From the NCBI RefSeq assembly GCF_038246755.1, contig NZ_CP134706.1, forward strand, positions 6,265,501 to 6,329,500: a stretch of DNA of 64,000 nt. Reading direction: 5' to 3'. Shown here piece after piece: positions 32,598 to 40,762 of the stretch (position 1 is the first letter of the stretch; the number at the start of each line of letters is the position of its first letter). The translations under genes were made by a program, and so were the position numbers. The notes under the pieces are model-generated. The model had not been told where the DNA came from, made no database searches, and saw only the letters and a program-made list of their open reading frames with translations. Source of the DNA: Micromonospora sp. FIMYZ51 (GTDB lineage: Bacteria; Actinomycetota; Actinomycetes; Mycobacteriales; Micromonosporaceae).

Positions 32598-34186
32598 CGC
32601 CTGCCCGCCTGCACCTCGTAACCACCGACGACCCGCACGACACCGACGCACCACCGGCCAGCGGCGGCCCGCTGTGGGATGTTCCAGTGCCCCTGACCGG
32701 GGCCGCCACCGCAACCCCACCGTTCCCCCTCGATGTGTTCCCGCGCTGGCTCGGCGACATGGCCACCGGCGTCGCCCGGTTCACCGCCACCGACCCGGCC
32801 ATGGCCGGCACCCTCGCCGTCGCCGTGCTGTCCGCATGCGCGGGCGGGCGGCTGGAAGTCGAGCCGGTGCCCGGATGGCGGGAGCCGGTGAACATCTTCG
32901 CCGCCGTCATCGCCGGCCCCGGCGAACGCAAGAGCCCCGTTCACCGGGCGATGACCGCACCACTGTTCGCCGCGCAGTCCACGCTGTCCGAGGCGATGCG
33001 CCCGAGGATCGCCGAGGCCGCCGCGCTGCGCGACATCGCCGACCGGCAGGCCGAACAGGCCAAGGCCCAAGCCGCGAAAGCCACCGACCCCGGCAAGCGC
33101 GACGAGGCGGCGGCCGAGGCGGTGGCCGCCGCCATCGCCGCCGAGGCCATCACCGTGCCCGGCCTGCCCCGCCTGATCGTGGACGACGCCACCCCCGAAG
33201 CCCTGATAGGGCTGATGGCCGCCAACGGCGGACGCATGGCGATCATCAGCGATGAGGGCGGCATCTTCGACACCCTCGCCGGCCGCTACTCCGGCGCACC
33301 CAACCTCGACCCCTACCTCAAGGGCCACGCGGGCCAGCCGATGAGCAACGAACGGCAGACCCGCGAAGGCGCGTCGATCGACAAGCCCGCGCTGACCGTG
33401 TGCGTGATGGCGCAACCGGTGGTGCTGCGCCAGTTCGGCGGTAACGCCGGCCTCGCCGGCCGAGGACTGCCAGCCCGATTCCTGTTCGCGCTGCCCGCCT
33501 CGATGGCCGGCTACCGACCCGTGGACACGCCCCCGGTGCCCGAGCAGGTGACCGCCGGCTACCGGCACCGCGTGCACGACCTGGCCGCCACCTTCGCCGA
33601 GTGGGAAGACCCCGCCGTCGTCACGCTGACCGAGGACGCCGGCAAAGTCCGGCGGGCCGCCGCCGAGCAGGTGGAAGCCGAGCTACGCCCCGGCGGCAAC
33701 CTGCACGACATGCGGGAATGGGGCAACAAACTGGCCGGCGCAACGCTGCGGCTGGCCGGGCTGCTGCACGTCGCCCACCACCCCGCCGACGCATGGCGAC
33801 GCCCCATCGACGCCGACCGCATGGCCGACGCCGTACGCCTGGCCGAGTTCTTCGCCGCCCACTACCGGGCCGCCGCCGCCACCATCACCGCCGACGCCAC
33901 CACCGAAACCGCCCGCCGCGTCCTCGCGGTCGTCACCGCCAAGGGCATGAGCACCTTCACCCGCCGGGAGCTGCACCGCCGCTGCCACCGGCAACTACCC
34001 CGCGCCGCCGACGTCACCGCCGTCCTGGACGTGCTCACCGCCCACGGCTGGATCCGCGCCACCGAGGCCGGCGGCTACGAAGTTCACCCCCGCGCCAACG
34101 ACCTCACTACCGGCGGGGGCGGTGACAGCGGTGACACGGTGACAACCCCGCCCGTCGGGAGCATTTCAGCAGCTCAGAGCACCTGA
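32594..34186 (+). CDS. DUF3987-type replication protein (helicase-primase-like)
   Basis: 530 residues. GTLAVAVLSACAGGRLEV, then the P-loop-like VIAGPGERKSPV (about 105-116), then IISDEGGIFDTLAGRYSG and GLPARFLFALPAS are the DUF3987/YfjI signature. An Ala/Glu-rich coiled coil lies at about 135-190 and a winged helix near 435-490 (FTRRELHRRCHRQLPRA). It follows the prim-pol and methylase genes by ATGA overlap, as the second replication gene. Its 3' end runs into the GTGACA iterons. Confidence 0.85.
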   Translation: MTPARLHLVTTDDPHDTDAPPASGGPLWDVPVPLTGAATATPPFPLDVFPRWLGDMATGVARFTATDPAMAGTLAVAVLSACAGGRLEVEPVPGWREPVNIFAAVIAGPGERKSPVHRAMTAPLFAAQSTLSEAMRPRIAEAAALRDIADRQAEQAKAQAAKATDPGKRDEAAAEAVAAAIAAEAITVPGLPRLIVDDATPEALIGLMAANGGRMAIISDEGGIFDTLAGRYSGAPNLDPYLKGHAGQPMSNERQTREGASIDKPALTVCVMAQPVVLRQFGGNAGLAGRGLPARFLFALPASMAGYRPVDTPPVPEQVTAGYRHRVHDLAATFAEWEDPAVVTLTEDAGKVRRAAAEQVEAELRPGGNLHDMREWGNKLAGATLRLAGLLHVAHHPADAWRRPIDADRMADAVRLAEFFAAHYRAAAATITADATTETARRVLAVVTAKGMSTFTRRELHRRCHRQLPRAADVTAVLDVLTAHGWIRATEAGGYEVHPRANDLTTGGGGDSGDTVTTPPVGSISAAQST

Positions 34187-34345
34187 ACTGCTGTCACCAC
34201 CCCTCGGTGACAGGGCGGTGACAGCGGTGACACGCCCCGCCGGCTGTCACCGCTGTCACCACCTGTCACCACCGCCCGGTGACAGCACCAAACCCCTTCT
34301 CACCAGCGCAAACAGCCGTCGACCACCCGACTGTCACCGTGTCAC
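34122..34345 (+). repeat. GTGACA/TGTCAC iteron cluster, candidate replication origin
   Basis: Thirteen hexamers in 224 bp: GTGACA at 34122, 34131, 34139, 34207, 34218, 34227 and 34279; TGTCAC at 34192, 34245, 34254, 34264, 34332 and 34340. Many pairs are 8-11 bp apart, about one helical turn. The cluster overlaps the 3' end of the DUF3987 gene and continues into non-coding DNA. Position next to the replication genes suggests oriV; 34346-34588 has no gene I can support. Confidence 0.65.
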
Positions 34346-34588
34346 CGCCCCTGGCCCCGCCGCCCGGCACCGACGCCCGCCAGGTCGCTTCCGTCACGGC
34401 ATCCCGCCGCCGGCGGGCTTCCGACACCGCCCGCTGAGAGCCACGGATACAGATCGGCCCTATGCCTTACAGCGACCCATCCGCGATCACGCGTCTACGG
34501 CGCCCTCAGCGGGCCGATCTACGCCGTTCTCCCGCGCTGCCAGACCGGCCCTCCACACGCGACCCGCACCGACTGAAAGGCGCTCACC

Positions 34589-34756
34589 GTGCGAATCAGG
34601 CTGCACGGCACACCCGCTGAAACAGCCGCAGCGCTCGCCGCATCGCCAGAGTGCTGCACATCCAGCAGGTCAGCCGGCCCTACCCCGACCGCCGACCCCC
34701 CGCTGTTCCAGCGCATCTACCTCCACGCCACCCCGAGAGAGGACACCAGCCCATGA
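34589..34756 (+). CDS. Small AICE protein, possibly double-frameshifted
   Basis: 55 residues from GTG 34589 (AAAGG 8 nt upstream): MRIRLHGTPAETAAALAASP ... FQRIYLHATPREDTSP. Small proteins of this start and end precede xis in many actinomycete elements, but their middle usually reads like VLxIxxVSxPYPDR. Here that middle (RIARVLHIQQVSRPYPDRR) is found in another frame, so two compensating indels may have scrambled about 20 residues. Overlaps xis (ATGA). Confidence 0.55.
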   Translation: MRIRLHGTPAETAAALAASPECCTSSRSAGPTPTADPPLFQRIYLHATPREDTSP

Positions 34757-34956
34757 CGACCGCCCGCCGCACCCCCACCGGGAACCTGCTCACCCTCGCC
34801 GAAGTCCTGGACGAACTACGCGTACCCCGCTCGACCTTCTTCCGCTGGAAGGCCACCGGCCGCGCCCCCCGAACCATCAAGTACCCCAACGGCAGCCTGT
34901 ATGTCCGCCGCCGCGACCTGGACCACTGGCTCAACGACCATGAAGAGGCAGCATGA
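34753..34956 (+). CDS. xis: Excisionase (MerR/HTH_17-type)
   Basis: 67 residues: LLTLAEVLDELRVPRSTFFR, WKATGRAPRTIKYPNGSLYV, RRRDLDHWL, a winged-helix excisionase of the AlpA/HTH_17 group. It lies between a small gene and int with ATGA overlaps on both sides, as in pSAM2-type elements. It is expected to bind near the att sites and favour excision. Confidence 0.9.
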   Translation: MTTARRTPTGNLLTLAEVLDELRVPRSTFFRWKATGRAPRTIKYPNGSLYVRRRDLDHWLNDHEEAA

Positions 34957-36398
34957 GCACCTACGACGTGCGGGTCTACAGCATCCAGAAACGCCAGCTC
35001 ACCAAGGGTTTCTCATACGGCGTGCGCTGGAAGGTGGCCGGCAGGCCGTTCCGCGACACCTTCGCCACACGAGCGCTGGCCGAGAGCTTCCGGTCAAAGC
35101 TGGTGGTGTCTCAGCGGGAAGGCGTCGCGTTCGATGAGGCGAGCGGCCTACCGGAGCCGATGGCGCGCGCGCTCAACGCCCGTTCGTGGTACGAGCACGC
35201 GGTGGCCTACGTCGACATGAAGTGGCCGCGCGCGTCGGCGAAGCACCGCAAGGGCATCGCCGAGACGCTGGCCACGGTCACCCCGGCGCTGCTGGCGACG
35301 GAGCGGGGCGCACCCAGCGACAAGGCGCTACGCGCCGTGCTCTACGGGTGGGCGTTCAACAAGACACGCCGTGATGCGGGAGAGCCACCCGCTCATCTCG
35401 CCCCCGCCGCGCGCTGGCTCAAGGCCAACACCGTCGACCTGGCCGCGCTCACTGATGCCGCGTTGGTCCGCAAGGCTCTCGACACGCTGGCCCTACGGAT
35501 GGACGGCGCTCCCGCGTCGCCCAGCACGATCGCCCGCAAGCGAGCCGTCTTCTCGGGTGTACTCAAGTACGCCGTCGAGCTGCGGCTACTCGATGCTCAC
35601 CCGATGTCTCTCGTGAGCTGGACCGCGCCGAAGATGGCCGACGAGATCGACCGGGGATCGGTGGTCAATCCTGATCAGGCACGCGCACTGCTCGCCGAGG
35701 TAGGGCGGGCTGTACCCGAGCTGGAGGCGTTCTTCGGATGCATGTACTACGCCGCGCTGCGCCCCGAAGAGGTGCTTCACCTGCGCGAGGACGAGTACGA
35801 GCGGCCCGCCCAGCGTGGGGGGTGGGGCGTGCTGCACCTGACCGGCTCAACGGTTGCCGTCGGGCGAGGCTGGGGCGACGGCGACGACACCGCCGAGGAT
35901 CGCGGGTTAAAGCACCGGGCGAAGTCGGCCACGCGGGATGTGCCCGTACCGCCGCCGCTCGTGCGGCTGCTCGACCGCCATGTCAAGGAGTATCCGCCCG
36001 GATCGAACGGCAAACTGTTCGTTACCCGGCGCGGCCCCGGTGGCCGGTACGTGCCCACGGCTGGCCAGCCGATCCCGAACAACACGTACGGGAAGGCGTG
36101 GCGCGACGCGCGGGCAAGGGTGCTCACGCCGGCACAGCAGCGCTCGCCCCTGGCCCGGCGTCCGTACGACCTGCGACACGCCGCCGTGTCGCTGTGGCTC
36201 AATGCCGGGGTGCCGGCTACCCAGGTCGCGGAGTGGGCAGGGCACAGCGTGCACGTCCTCATGCGGGTCTACGCGAAGTGCGTCTACGGCCAGGAGGAAG
36301 CCGCCCGCCGCCGCGTGGAGGCGGCGCTCGGCCTGCCGCCGGCCTCTGACGCAACCCCGCCGGCTGCTGACGAATCCACCGCGGCGGCGGCCGGCTGA
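34953..36398 (+). CDS. int: Tyrosine recombinase (AICE integrase)
   Basis: 481 residues. The N-terminal arm/core-binding domain is followed by a catalytic domain with the first Arg in AALRPEEVLHLRED (about 268), YDLRHAAVS (about 404; the usual His of HxxR is Tyr here, as in other pSAM2-like integrases), AGHS (about 430) and the nucleophile Tyr in LMRVYAKCVYG (about 441). The last 20 residues (ASDATPPAADESTAAAAG) are encoded by a TGACGSA repeat block. It ends 162 bp from the right core site. Confidence 0.95.
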   Translation: MSTYDVRVYSIQKRQLTKGFSYGVRWKVAGRPFRDTFATRALAESFRSKLVVSQREGVAFDEASGLPEPMARALNARSWYEHAVAYVDMKWPRASAKHRKGIAETLATVTPALLATERGAPSDKALRAVLYGWAFNKTRRDAGEPPAHLAPAARWLKANTVDLAALTDAALVRKALDTLALRMDGAPASPSTIARKRAVFSGVLKYAVELRLLDAHPMSLVSWTAPKMADEIDRGSVVNPDQARALLAEVGRAVPELEAFFGCMYYAALRPEEVLHLREDEYERPAQRGGWGVLHLTGSTVAVGRGWGDGDDTAEDRGLKHRAKSATRDVPVPPPLVRLLDRHVKEYPPGSNGKLFVTRRGPGGRYVPTAGQPIPNNTYGKAWRDARARVLTPAQQRSPLARRPYDLRHAAVSLWLNAGVPATQVAEWAGHSVHVLMRVYAKCVYGQEEAARRRVEAALGLPPASDATPPAADESTAAAAG

Positions 36399-36464
36399 GC
36401 GCCTGACGCAAACCCGCCTGGCGGCTTCCGTCACCCGATGATCTCGGTGACACGCATGTGACAC
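36346..36464 (+). repeat. TGACGSA palindrome block and right-end GTGACAC arm sites
   Basis: TGACGCA at 36348, TGACGAATCCACCGCGGCGG from 36368 and a 30-bp palindromic unit at 36404-36433 overlap and follow the int 3' end. Two GTGACAC heptamers 11 bp apart (36447-36453, 36458-36464) match the pair near the left end. Confidence 0.65.
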
Positions 36465-36513
36465 AGCCAGCGAGATCGAGCGGGCTGGAGCGGGACTGAG
36501 TGGGACTCACAGA

Positions 36514-36553
36514 AGAGGCCCCTGACCGGCGTTCTCGCTGGTCAGGGGCCTCT
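36514..36553 (+). terminator. Terminator between int and tRNA-Tyr
   Basis: 14-bp perfect stem (36514-36527 and 36540-36553) followed by TTGTAC on the plus strand. It can stop int transcripts before they run antisense into the tRNA, and replaces the original tRNA terminator on the other strand. Confidence 0.7.
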
Positions 36554-36560
36554 TTGTACA

Positions 36561-36615
36561 CCTGGTGGCGGGTAGAGGATTCGAACCTCTGTAGCTTTCG
36601 CGACGGATTTACAGT
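36561..36615 (-). other. Right attachment site within tRNA-Tyr
   Basis: Second copy of the 55-bp core, identical to 15369-15423. It includes the encoded CCA, acceptor 3' strand, T arm, variable arm and anticodon arm of the intact tRNA. Confidence 0.95.
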
Positions 36616-36646
36616 CCGCTCCCATTGGCCGCTCGGGCAACCCGCC
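36566..36646 (-). tRNA. tRNA-Tyr (anticodon GTA), integration target
   Basis: 81 nt without CCA (CCA encoded at 36563-36565). The acceptor GGCGGGT pairs with ACCCGCC; the anticodon loop is CTGTAAA; a long variable arm (GCGAAAGC) marks class II. Integration of the element restores the full gene. Confidence 0.97.
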
Positions 36647-36794
36647 AGGGCGTACCGCCACGCCGTGGCGCGGCAGCGAAGCAAGGATAGCGGCATCCCC
36701 GGGCTCCGCCGCAACCGGGTACCGTCAGGGTGTCGTACCCCTGGGCATCCAGGGGCAAAGGATCACAAACTCGCCGGACAGCAGGAGCATGAGC

Positions 36795-37289
36795 ATGGCA
36801 GCGAACCCGTCGTTCGACATCGTGAGCAAGGTCGACCGCCAGGAGGTCGACAACGCCCTCCGCCAGGCGGAGAAGGAGCTCGCGACGCGGTTCGACTTTC
36901 GGGGCACCGGTGCGGAGATCTCCTGGTCGGGTGAGGAGGCGATCAGCCTCCAGGCCGAGACGGAGGAGCGCGTACGGGCGGCGCTGGAAGTGTTCAAGGA
37001 GAAGCTGGTCAAGCGCAACATCTCGATGAAGTCACTGGACGCGGGCGACCCGCGCGCCTCGGGCAAGGTCTTCAAGATCGACGCCAAGGTGGTGCAGGGC
37101 ATCAACCAGGAGAAGGCCAAGGCGATCAGCAAGAAGATCCGCGACGAGGGCCCGAAGGGCGTCCAGGCCCAGATCCAGGGCGACCAGCTGCGGGTGACCG
37201 GCAAGAAGAAGGACGATCTCCAGGCCGTCATCACCCTGCTCAAGAGCGAGGACTTCGGCGTCGCCCTCCAGTTCACCAACTACCGCTGA
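36795..37289 (+). CDS. yajQ: YajQ-family nucleotide-binding protein
   Basis: 164 residues. ATG 36795 is preferred over ATG 36789 because AGGAG lies 7 nt upstream of it and the protein then begins [14 protein letters not shown]. Conserved [20 protein letters not shown] and the terminal [11 protein letters not shown] match the DUF520 family, which binds cyclic-di-GMP or tRNA/ribosomes in some bacteria. It is the first chromosomal gene right of the element. Two degenerate copies of its last codons follow it (see findings). Confidence 0.95.
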   Translation: MAANPSFDIVSKVDRQEVDNALRQAEKELATRFDFRGTGAEISWSGEEAISLQAETEERVRAALEVFKEKLVKRNISMKSLDAGDPRASGKVFKIDAKVVQGINQEKAKAISKKIRDEGPKGVQAQIQGDQLRVTGKKKDDLQAVITLLKSEDFGVALQFTNYR

Positions 37290-37449
37290 GCTGGGGCCGG
37301 GCCCGGGGGTTCCCTAACTACCGCTGAAACGAGCGCCGAGCCGGCGCCTTCACCGACTATCGCTGAGGACTCAGCCGGGCCCGCGCCGCCCCGAAGCCAT
37401 GAGAGCTGCGTGACGGCGGGGCCCGCCGCTGAGGCACCTGTCCGGCGGC

Positions 37450-38280
37450 TCAGCCGGGTGCCTGGCGGCTCAGGTGCTCCCAGGCGCGGTATTCCGCCAC
37501 TCTCGCCTGCTCCATCTGCTGCACGATGTCGTACGAGTTGCTGCCGACGATCAGGCGCAGGGGCGGGTCGGGTAGCTCGGCCAGGGCCATGATGACCGGT
37601 GCGGCGGTGTCGGGTGCGGGGCCAGCGTCGTCGCCCCAGAGTTCGGCAAGTTTGGCGCGCAGCGGGGCGTACGCCGGGTCCGGCTCGGTTGCCGTGGTGC
37701 CCACTGTGTAGAGGCCGGTGTCGTAGCCGCCGGGCTGCACGATGGTGACCTTGATGCCGAAGGGTGCGAGCTCCATCGCGACGGACTGGCTGAGCGCGTC
37801 GAGCGCCGCCTTGCCGGCCGCGTAGCAGCCGACGGAGGCCACGCCGCCGCCGCTGCCCATGGAGGTGACCTGGAGCAGGCGGCCGGTGCCCTGGGCGCGC
37901 AGGTGTGGGATGACGGCCTGGGTGACCCAGACGGCGCCGAAGAAGTTGACGTCGAAGTGCCGCCGAATCTGCTCCTCGCTGGCCTCTTCGAGCATGCCGA
38001 GCAGCAGGCCACCGGCGTTGTTGAGCACGATGTCGAGCCGGCCGAACGCCGCTGCCGCGCGCTCCACCGCGTCGGTGACGGCGGCGCGGTCGGCCACGTC
38101 GAGCGGCAGGGTGACCAGGGTGTCCGGGTAGCGCTCGGTCAGCTCGGCGAGCGGGCCGAGGTCGCGCGCCGCGCCGACGACGCGCTCTCCGGCGGCCAGG
38201 GCCGCCTCGGTGACCGCGCGGCCGAGTCCACGGGTCGCCCCGGTGATGAACCACACGCGGGATTGGGCAGTCACGATCAT
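37450..38280 (-). CDS. Short-chain dehydrogenase/reductase under TetR-type control
   Basis: 276 residues from ATG 38280. The NAD(P) motif is FITGATRGLGRAV, then LDVADRAAVTDAV, NNAGGLLLG, and the catalytic Ser-Tyr-Lys in VTSMGSGGG and CYAAGKAAL (Tyr-x3-Lys). It is a classical SDR; substrate unknown. A palindrome CGAGAC-N5-GTCTCG lies 21 bp upstream of the start and is shared with the TetR gene at 40.5 kb. Confidence 0.92.
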   Translation of the reverse strand: MIVTAQSRVWFITGATRGLGRAVTEAALAAGERVVGAARDLGPLAELTERYPDTLVTLPLDVADRAAVTDAVERAAAAFGRLDIVLNNAGGLLLGMLEEASEEQIRRHFDVNFFGAVWVTQAVIPHLRAQGTGRLLQVTSMGSGGGVASVGCYAAGKAALDALSQSVAMELAPFGIKVTIVQPGGYDTGLYTVGTTATEPDPAYAPLRAKLAELWGDDAGPAPDTAAPVIMALAELPDPPLRLIVGSNSYDIVQQMEQARVAEYRAWEHLSRQAPG

Positions 38281-38300
38281 TCCTCGATCCTCAGATGAGA

Positions 38301-38317
38301 CGAGACGGGCCGTCTCG
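38301..38317. promoter_or_regulatory. TetR-type operator at the SDR gene
   Basis: CGAGAC-GGGCC-GTCTCG; identical arms and spacing to the operator at 40571-40587. Confidence 0.65.
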
Positions 38318-38457
38318 ACATGATCCCAGACTGGCACACCGGCAGGTCGAACGACAAGGCAGCACAAGCCTCCGCGCGCTACGTCCCTACGGGTCGGGCC
38401 ACGGCGGCGTCGATCCACTGCCGGTCGCCGGTAGCGACCCGCGAGACGAGCACCGGG

Positions 38458-38553
38458 TCAGCGGTTGAAGATCAGCAGCAGCACCACGGTCAGGATGGCG
38501 CTGATCAGAATCGAGCCGAGGCAGCCGATCCGGTTGGTGAAGAAGAGGAACAT
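38458..38553 (-). CDS. 31-aa membrane peptide
   Basis: MFLFFTNRIGCLG is followed by SILISAILTVVLLLIFNR: one membrane helix after a short N-terminus. Very similar one-helix peptides (LFF-NRLGCLGS start) occur widely in actinobacteria. The RBS is weak, and the stop lies 158 bp before the SDR start region. It sits 28 bp downstream of the MFS gene stop, so it may be the last gene of that transcript. Confidence 0.5.
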   Translation of the reverse strand: MFLFFTNRIGCLGSILISAILTVVLLLIFNR

Positions 38554-38581
38554 CCGGTCGGCGTACCCAGGATGATGCTGG

Positions 38582-39841
38582 TCAGACCGGGACGGGCTGC
38601 TGTTCGGTGCGTACGGCGGCGGCTTCCGCGCGGGCGATGGGGCCGGCGGGCAGGGCGGCGACCCCGGCCCCGACGGCGACCGCGGCCCCGGCGAAGAGGA
38701 AGGCCCAGGGCACGCCACCGTGGTCGACGATCAGGCCGGCGACCGCGCCGCCGACGGCGCTGGCACCGACCGACATGGTCACCACCCAGGTGTACGCCTC
38801 GTTCATCATGGCGGTCGGCGAGATCCGCCCGACCAGGGTGTTCTCCAGGATCAGCGCGGGCGCGATGGTGGCCCCGCCGATCACCAGGGCGACACCGAGC
38901 GCGGCCGGGGTGGGCATCACGGCGAAGATGGCGAAGGTGCCCGCCAGCGCGGCGAGCAGCCAGGCGAACTGGCGGGTCATGTTGCGAGCCGGTCGCCGCG
39001 TGCCGAACCAGACGCCACCGATCGCGCTGCCGACGCCCCAGACGGCCAGGAGTACGCCGGCGAGGCTGTCCGGGTCGTCCGGGGTGTAGCGGGTGGCGAA
39101 GGCTGGGACGGTCACCCCGGCCGCCCCGAAGGCGATGCCGATGCCGGCCACGCAGAGCAGCAGCGCCGGGAAGCCACCGACCCGGAGCGGGCCCAGCCCG
39201 CGCGCGTGGTGTTCGCGGGCGTGCGGCTGCCGGCCGCGCATCGCCTGGCCGAGGGCCACCGCGACGGTGCCGGCCAGGGTCACCACCGCCGCACCGATGA
39301 GCGCCGCGCTGGCGTCGGCGACCAGGACGAAGCCGGCCACCAGCAGTGGACCGAGCACGAAGACGAGTTCGAACAGGGTGGTCTCGGCGGCGAGCGCGGT
39401 GTTGCGCAGGTGGTACCGGCCGGAGGCGAGGCTGGTCAGGTCGTGCCAGGCACCCCGGATCGCGGCGGTCATCGGCGGGTACGACCCACCGGCCAACGCG
39501 GCGGCCAGCATGACCACGGCGAAGGGTGCGGAGTCGGAGCGGGCCGCCCAGAGCAGGCCGACCAGGGCCAGCGGGTGGGCGACCGCGGTGGCGAGCAGCA
39601 CCGGGGTGGGGCCGATCCGGTCGGCGATCCGGCCGGCCACCGGGCTGAGCGCGGCACCGGAGAGGGCGTACGCGGCACCGGCCAGGGCGGCCAGCGAGTA
39701 CCGCCCGGTGACCTGCTCGATGACGAGCAGCAACGCCAGCGGCGTCATGCCGATGCCGAGCCGGCCGATGATGCCGGTGACCAGCAGTGTCGGAGCGCCA
39801 GGGAGCTGCCAGACGGCCAGGTAAGGGCGCAGCCCAGCCAC
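38582..39841 (-). CDS. MFS transporter (12 TM)
   Basis: 419 residues from GTG 39841 with GGAGG 6 nt upstream. About 12 membrane segments. The MFS motif A region reads [14 protein letters not shown] after TM2. The closest recognisable type is actinomycete drug or metabolite exporters. The substrate is unknown. It lies between the SDR gene and the tetR gene, all on the minus strand, and may belong to the same regulon. Confidence 0.9.
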   Translation of the reverse strand: MAGLRPYLAVWQLPGAPTLLVTGIIGRLGIGMTPLALLLVIEQVTGRYSLAALAGAAYALSGAALSPVAGRIADRIGPTPVLLATAVAHPLALVGLLWAARSDSAPFAVVMLAAALAGGSYPPMTAAIRGAWHDLTSLASGRYHLRNTALAAETTLFELVFVLGPLLVAGFVLVADASAALIGAAVVTLAGTVAVALGQAMRGRQPHAREHHARGLGPLRVGGFPALLLCVAGIGIAFGAAGVTVPAFATRYTPDDPDSLAGVLLAVWGVGSAIGGVWFGTRRPARNMTRQFAWLLAALAGTFAIFAVMPTPAALGVALVIGGATIAPALILENTLVGRISPTAMMNEAYTWVVTMSVGASAVGGAVAGLIVDHGGVPWAFLFAGAAVAVGAGVAALPAGPIARAEAAAVRTEQQPVPV

Positions 39842-39970
39842 GACCGACCTCCAGGAATGTAATGAGTGAGACCCGTTTAGACCCTAACTCATCAGATTTG
39901 TTTCCTCGGGCCCGCTACCGCCCGGCACCGCGCTGTGCGCTGCGTCGCGTCCGCCACTGAGCTGGGCAAA

Positions 39971-40552
39971 CTATTTACTGATGGCGGCCAGCGTGAGGTC
40001 CACGAGCTGGTCGGCGTACTCCTCGGTGAGCGGCCCGGTGCGCAGCAGCCACCGGTGGTAGACCGGGCCGAAGAGCAACTCGACCGCCTGGTCGAGATCG
40101 ACATCGGTACGCACCTGCCCGGCGCGCTGACCGGCGCGGAGGCGATCCCGGACCGCAGCCAGCTGGGGCCTCAGCAGCCGGTCGCGGACCTGCACGGCGA
40201 GTTCGTCGTCGGCGAGCGTCTCGATGGTCAACGCGCGGGTGCTCGCAGACAACTTCGGGTCGGCGAATTCCGCGACGGTGCCCCGCAGGACGGTACGCAG
40301 GTCGGCCCGCAGGTCGCCGGTGTCCGGCAGGACCATGCCGCCGGCAGCGACGGCTTCCACGAGTGCGTCCAGGATCACCCCTCCCTTACCGCGCCACCAG
40401 CGGTAGATGGTCTGTTTGCCCACTCCGGCGCGGGCGGCGATCGCCTCGACGGTCAGCTCGGTGTAGCCGGCCTCGGTGAGCAGGTCGAGGGCAGCGTCGA
40501 GGATCGCGCGGCGGGCGCGTTCGTTGCGGCGGCTGGGATCGGGTGTCGGCAC
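39971..40552 (-). CDS. TetR-family transcriptional regulator
   Basis: 193 residues from GTG 40552 (MPTPDPSRRNERARRAILDA); the frame is open further upstream but without homology, and the operator and a TATAGT -10 box fall in that stretch. The N-terminal HTH has VEAIAARAGVGKQTIYRWWR, and a C-terminal ligand domain follows. The palindrome overlapping its own promoter also occurs at the SDR gene, so it probably represses both. Confidence 0.9.
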   Translation of the reverse strand: MPTPDPSRRNERARRAILDAALDLLTEAGYTELTVEAIAARAGVGKQTIYRWWRGKGGVILDALVEAVAAGGMVLPDTGDLRADLRTVLRGTVAEFADPKLSASTRALTIETLADDELAVQVRDRLLRPQLAAVRDRLRAGQRAGQVRTDVDLDQAVELLFGPVYHRWLLRTGPLTEEYADQLVDLTLAAISK

Positions 40553-40570
40553 GGGATCACTATATCGCCA

Positions 40571-40587
40571 CGAGACAATACGTCTCG
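40571..40587. promoter_or_regulatory. TetR-type operator at the tetR promoter
   Basis: CGAGAC-AATAC-GTCTCG, 19 bp upstream of the GTG start and just upstream of a TATAGT -10 box (minus strand). Likely autoregulatory. Confidence 0.7.
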
Positions 40588-40707
40588 TCTTGACCTTCGC
40601 GCAGCCAGGGCGGCGCTGACCGCGCCGCTGATCTGATCGAGGCCGAGTTGCCCGACGCCGGCTCGCGATGAGGTGACGAACCGCCGCAGGTGACGAACCG
40701 TACAAAA

Positions 40708-40744
40708 CGCCGCCCGGACCGGTGATGAACCGGTCCGGGCGGCG
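40708..40744 (-). terminator. Terminator after htpX
   Basis: 16-bp perfect stem (40708-40723 and 40729-40744) with a 5-nt loop, followed on the minus strand by TTTT. It lies 19 bp past the htpX stop. Confidence 0.88.
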
Positions 40745-40762
40745 CAAGGGGTTGGTGCGAGG

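Larger units (their letters stand above)
15369..36615. mobile_element. Actinomycete integrative and conjugative element (AICE) in tRNA-Tyr, 21.2 kb
   Basis: Bounded by a perfect 55-bp direct repeat (15369-15423 and 36561-36615) made of the 3' half of tRNA-Tyr. The right end keeps the intact tRNA next to int. Backbone genes are int, xis, a prim-pol/DUF3987 replication pair, an FtsK-type TraB translocase, an Spd-like membrane protein, a GntR regulator and several small AICE genes. Cargo includes an IS3-family insertion, an EVE/AbiTii operon and a XamI-type R-M system. Conjugation by a single FtsK-like protein moving double-stranded DNA is the known AICE mechanism. Pieces of an older related element lie at 19.8 and 21.4 kb. 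Confidence 0.93.
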
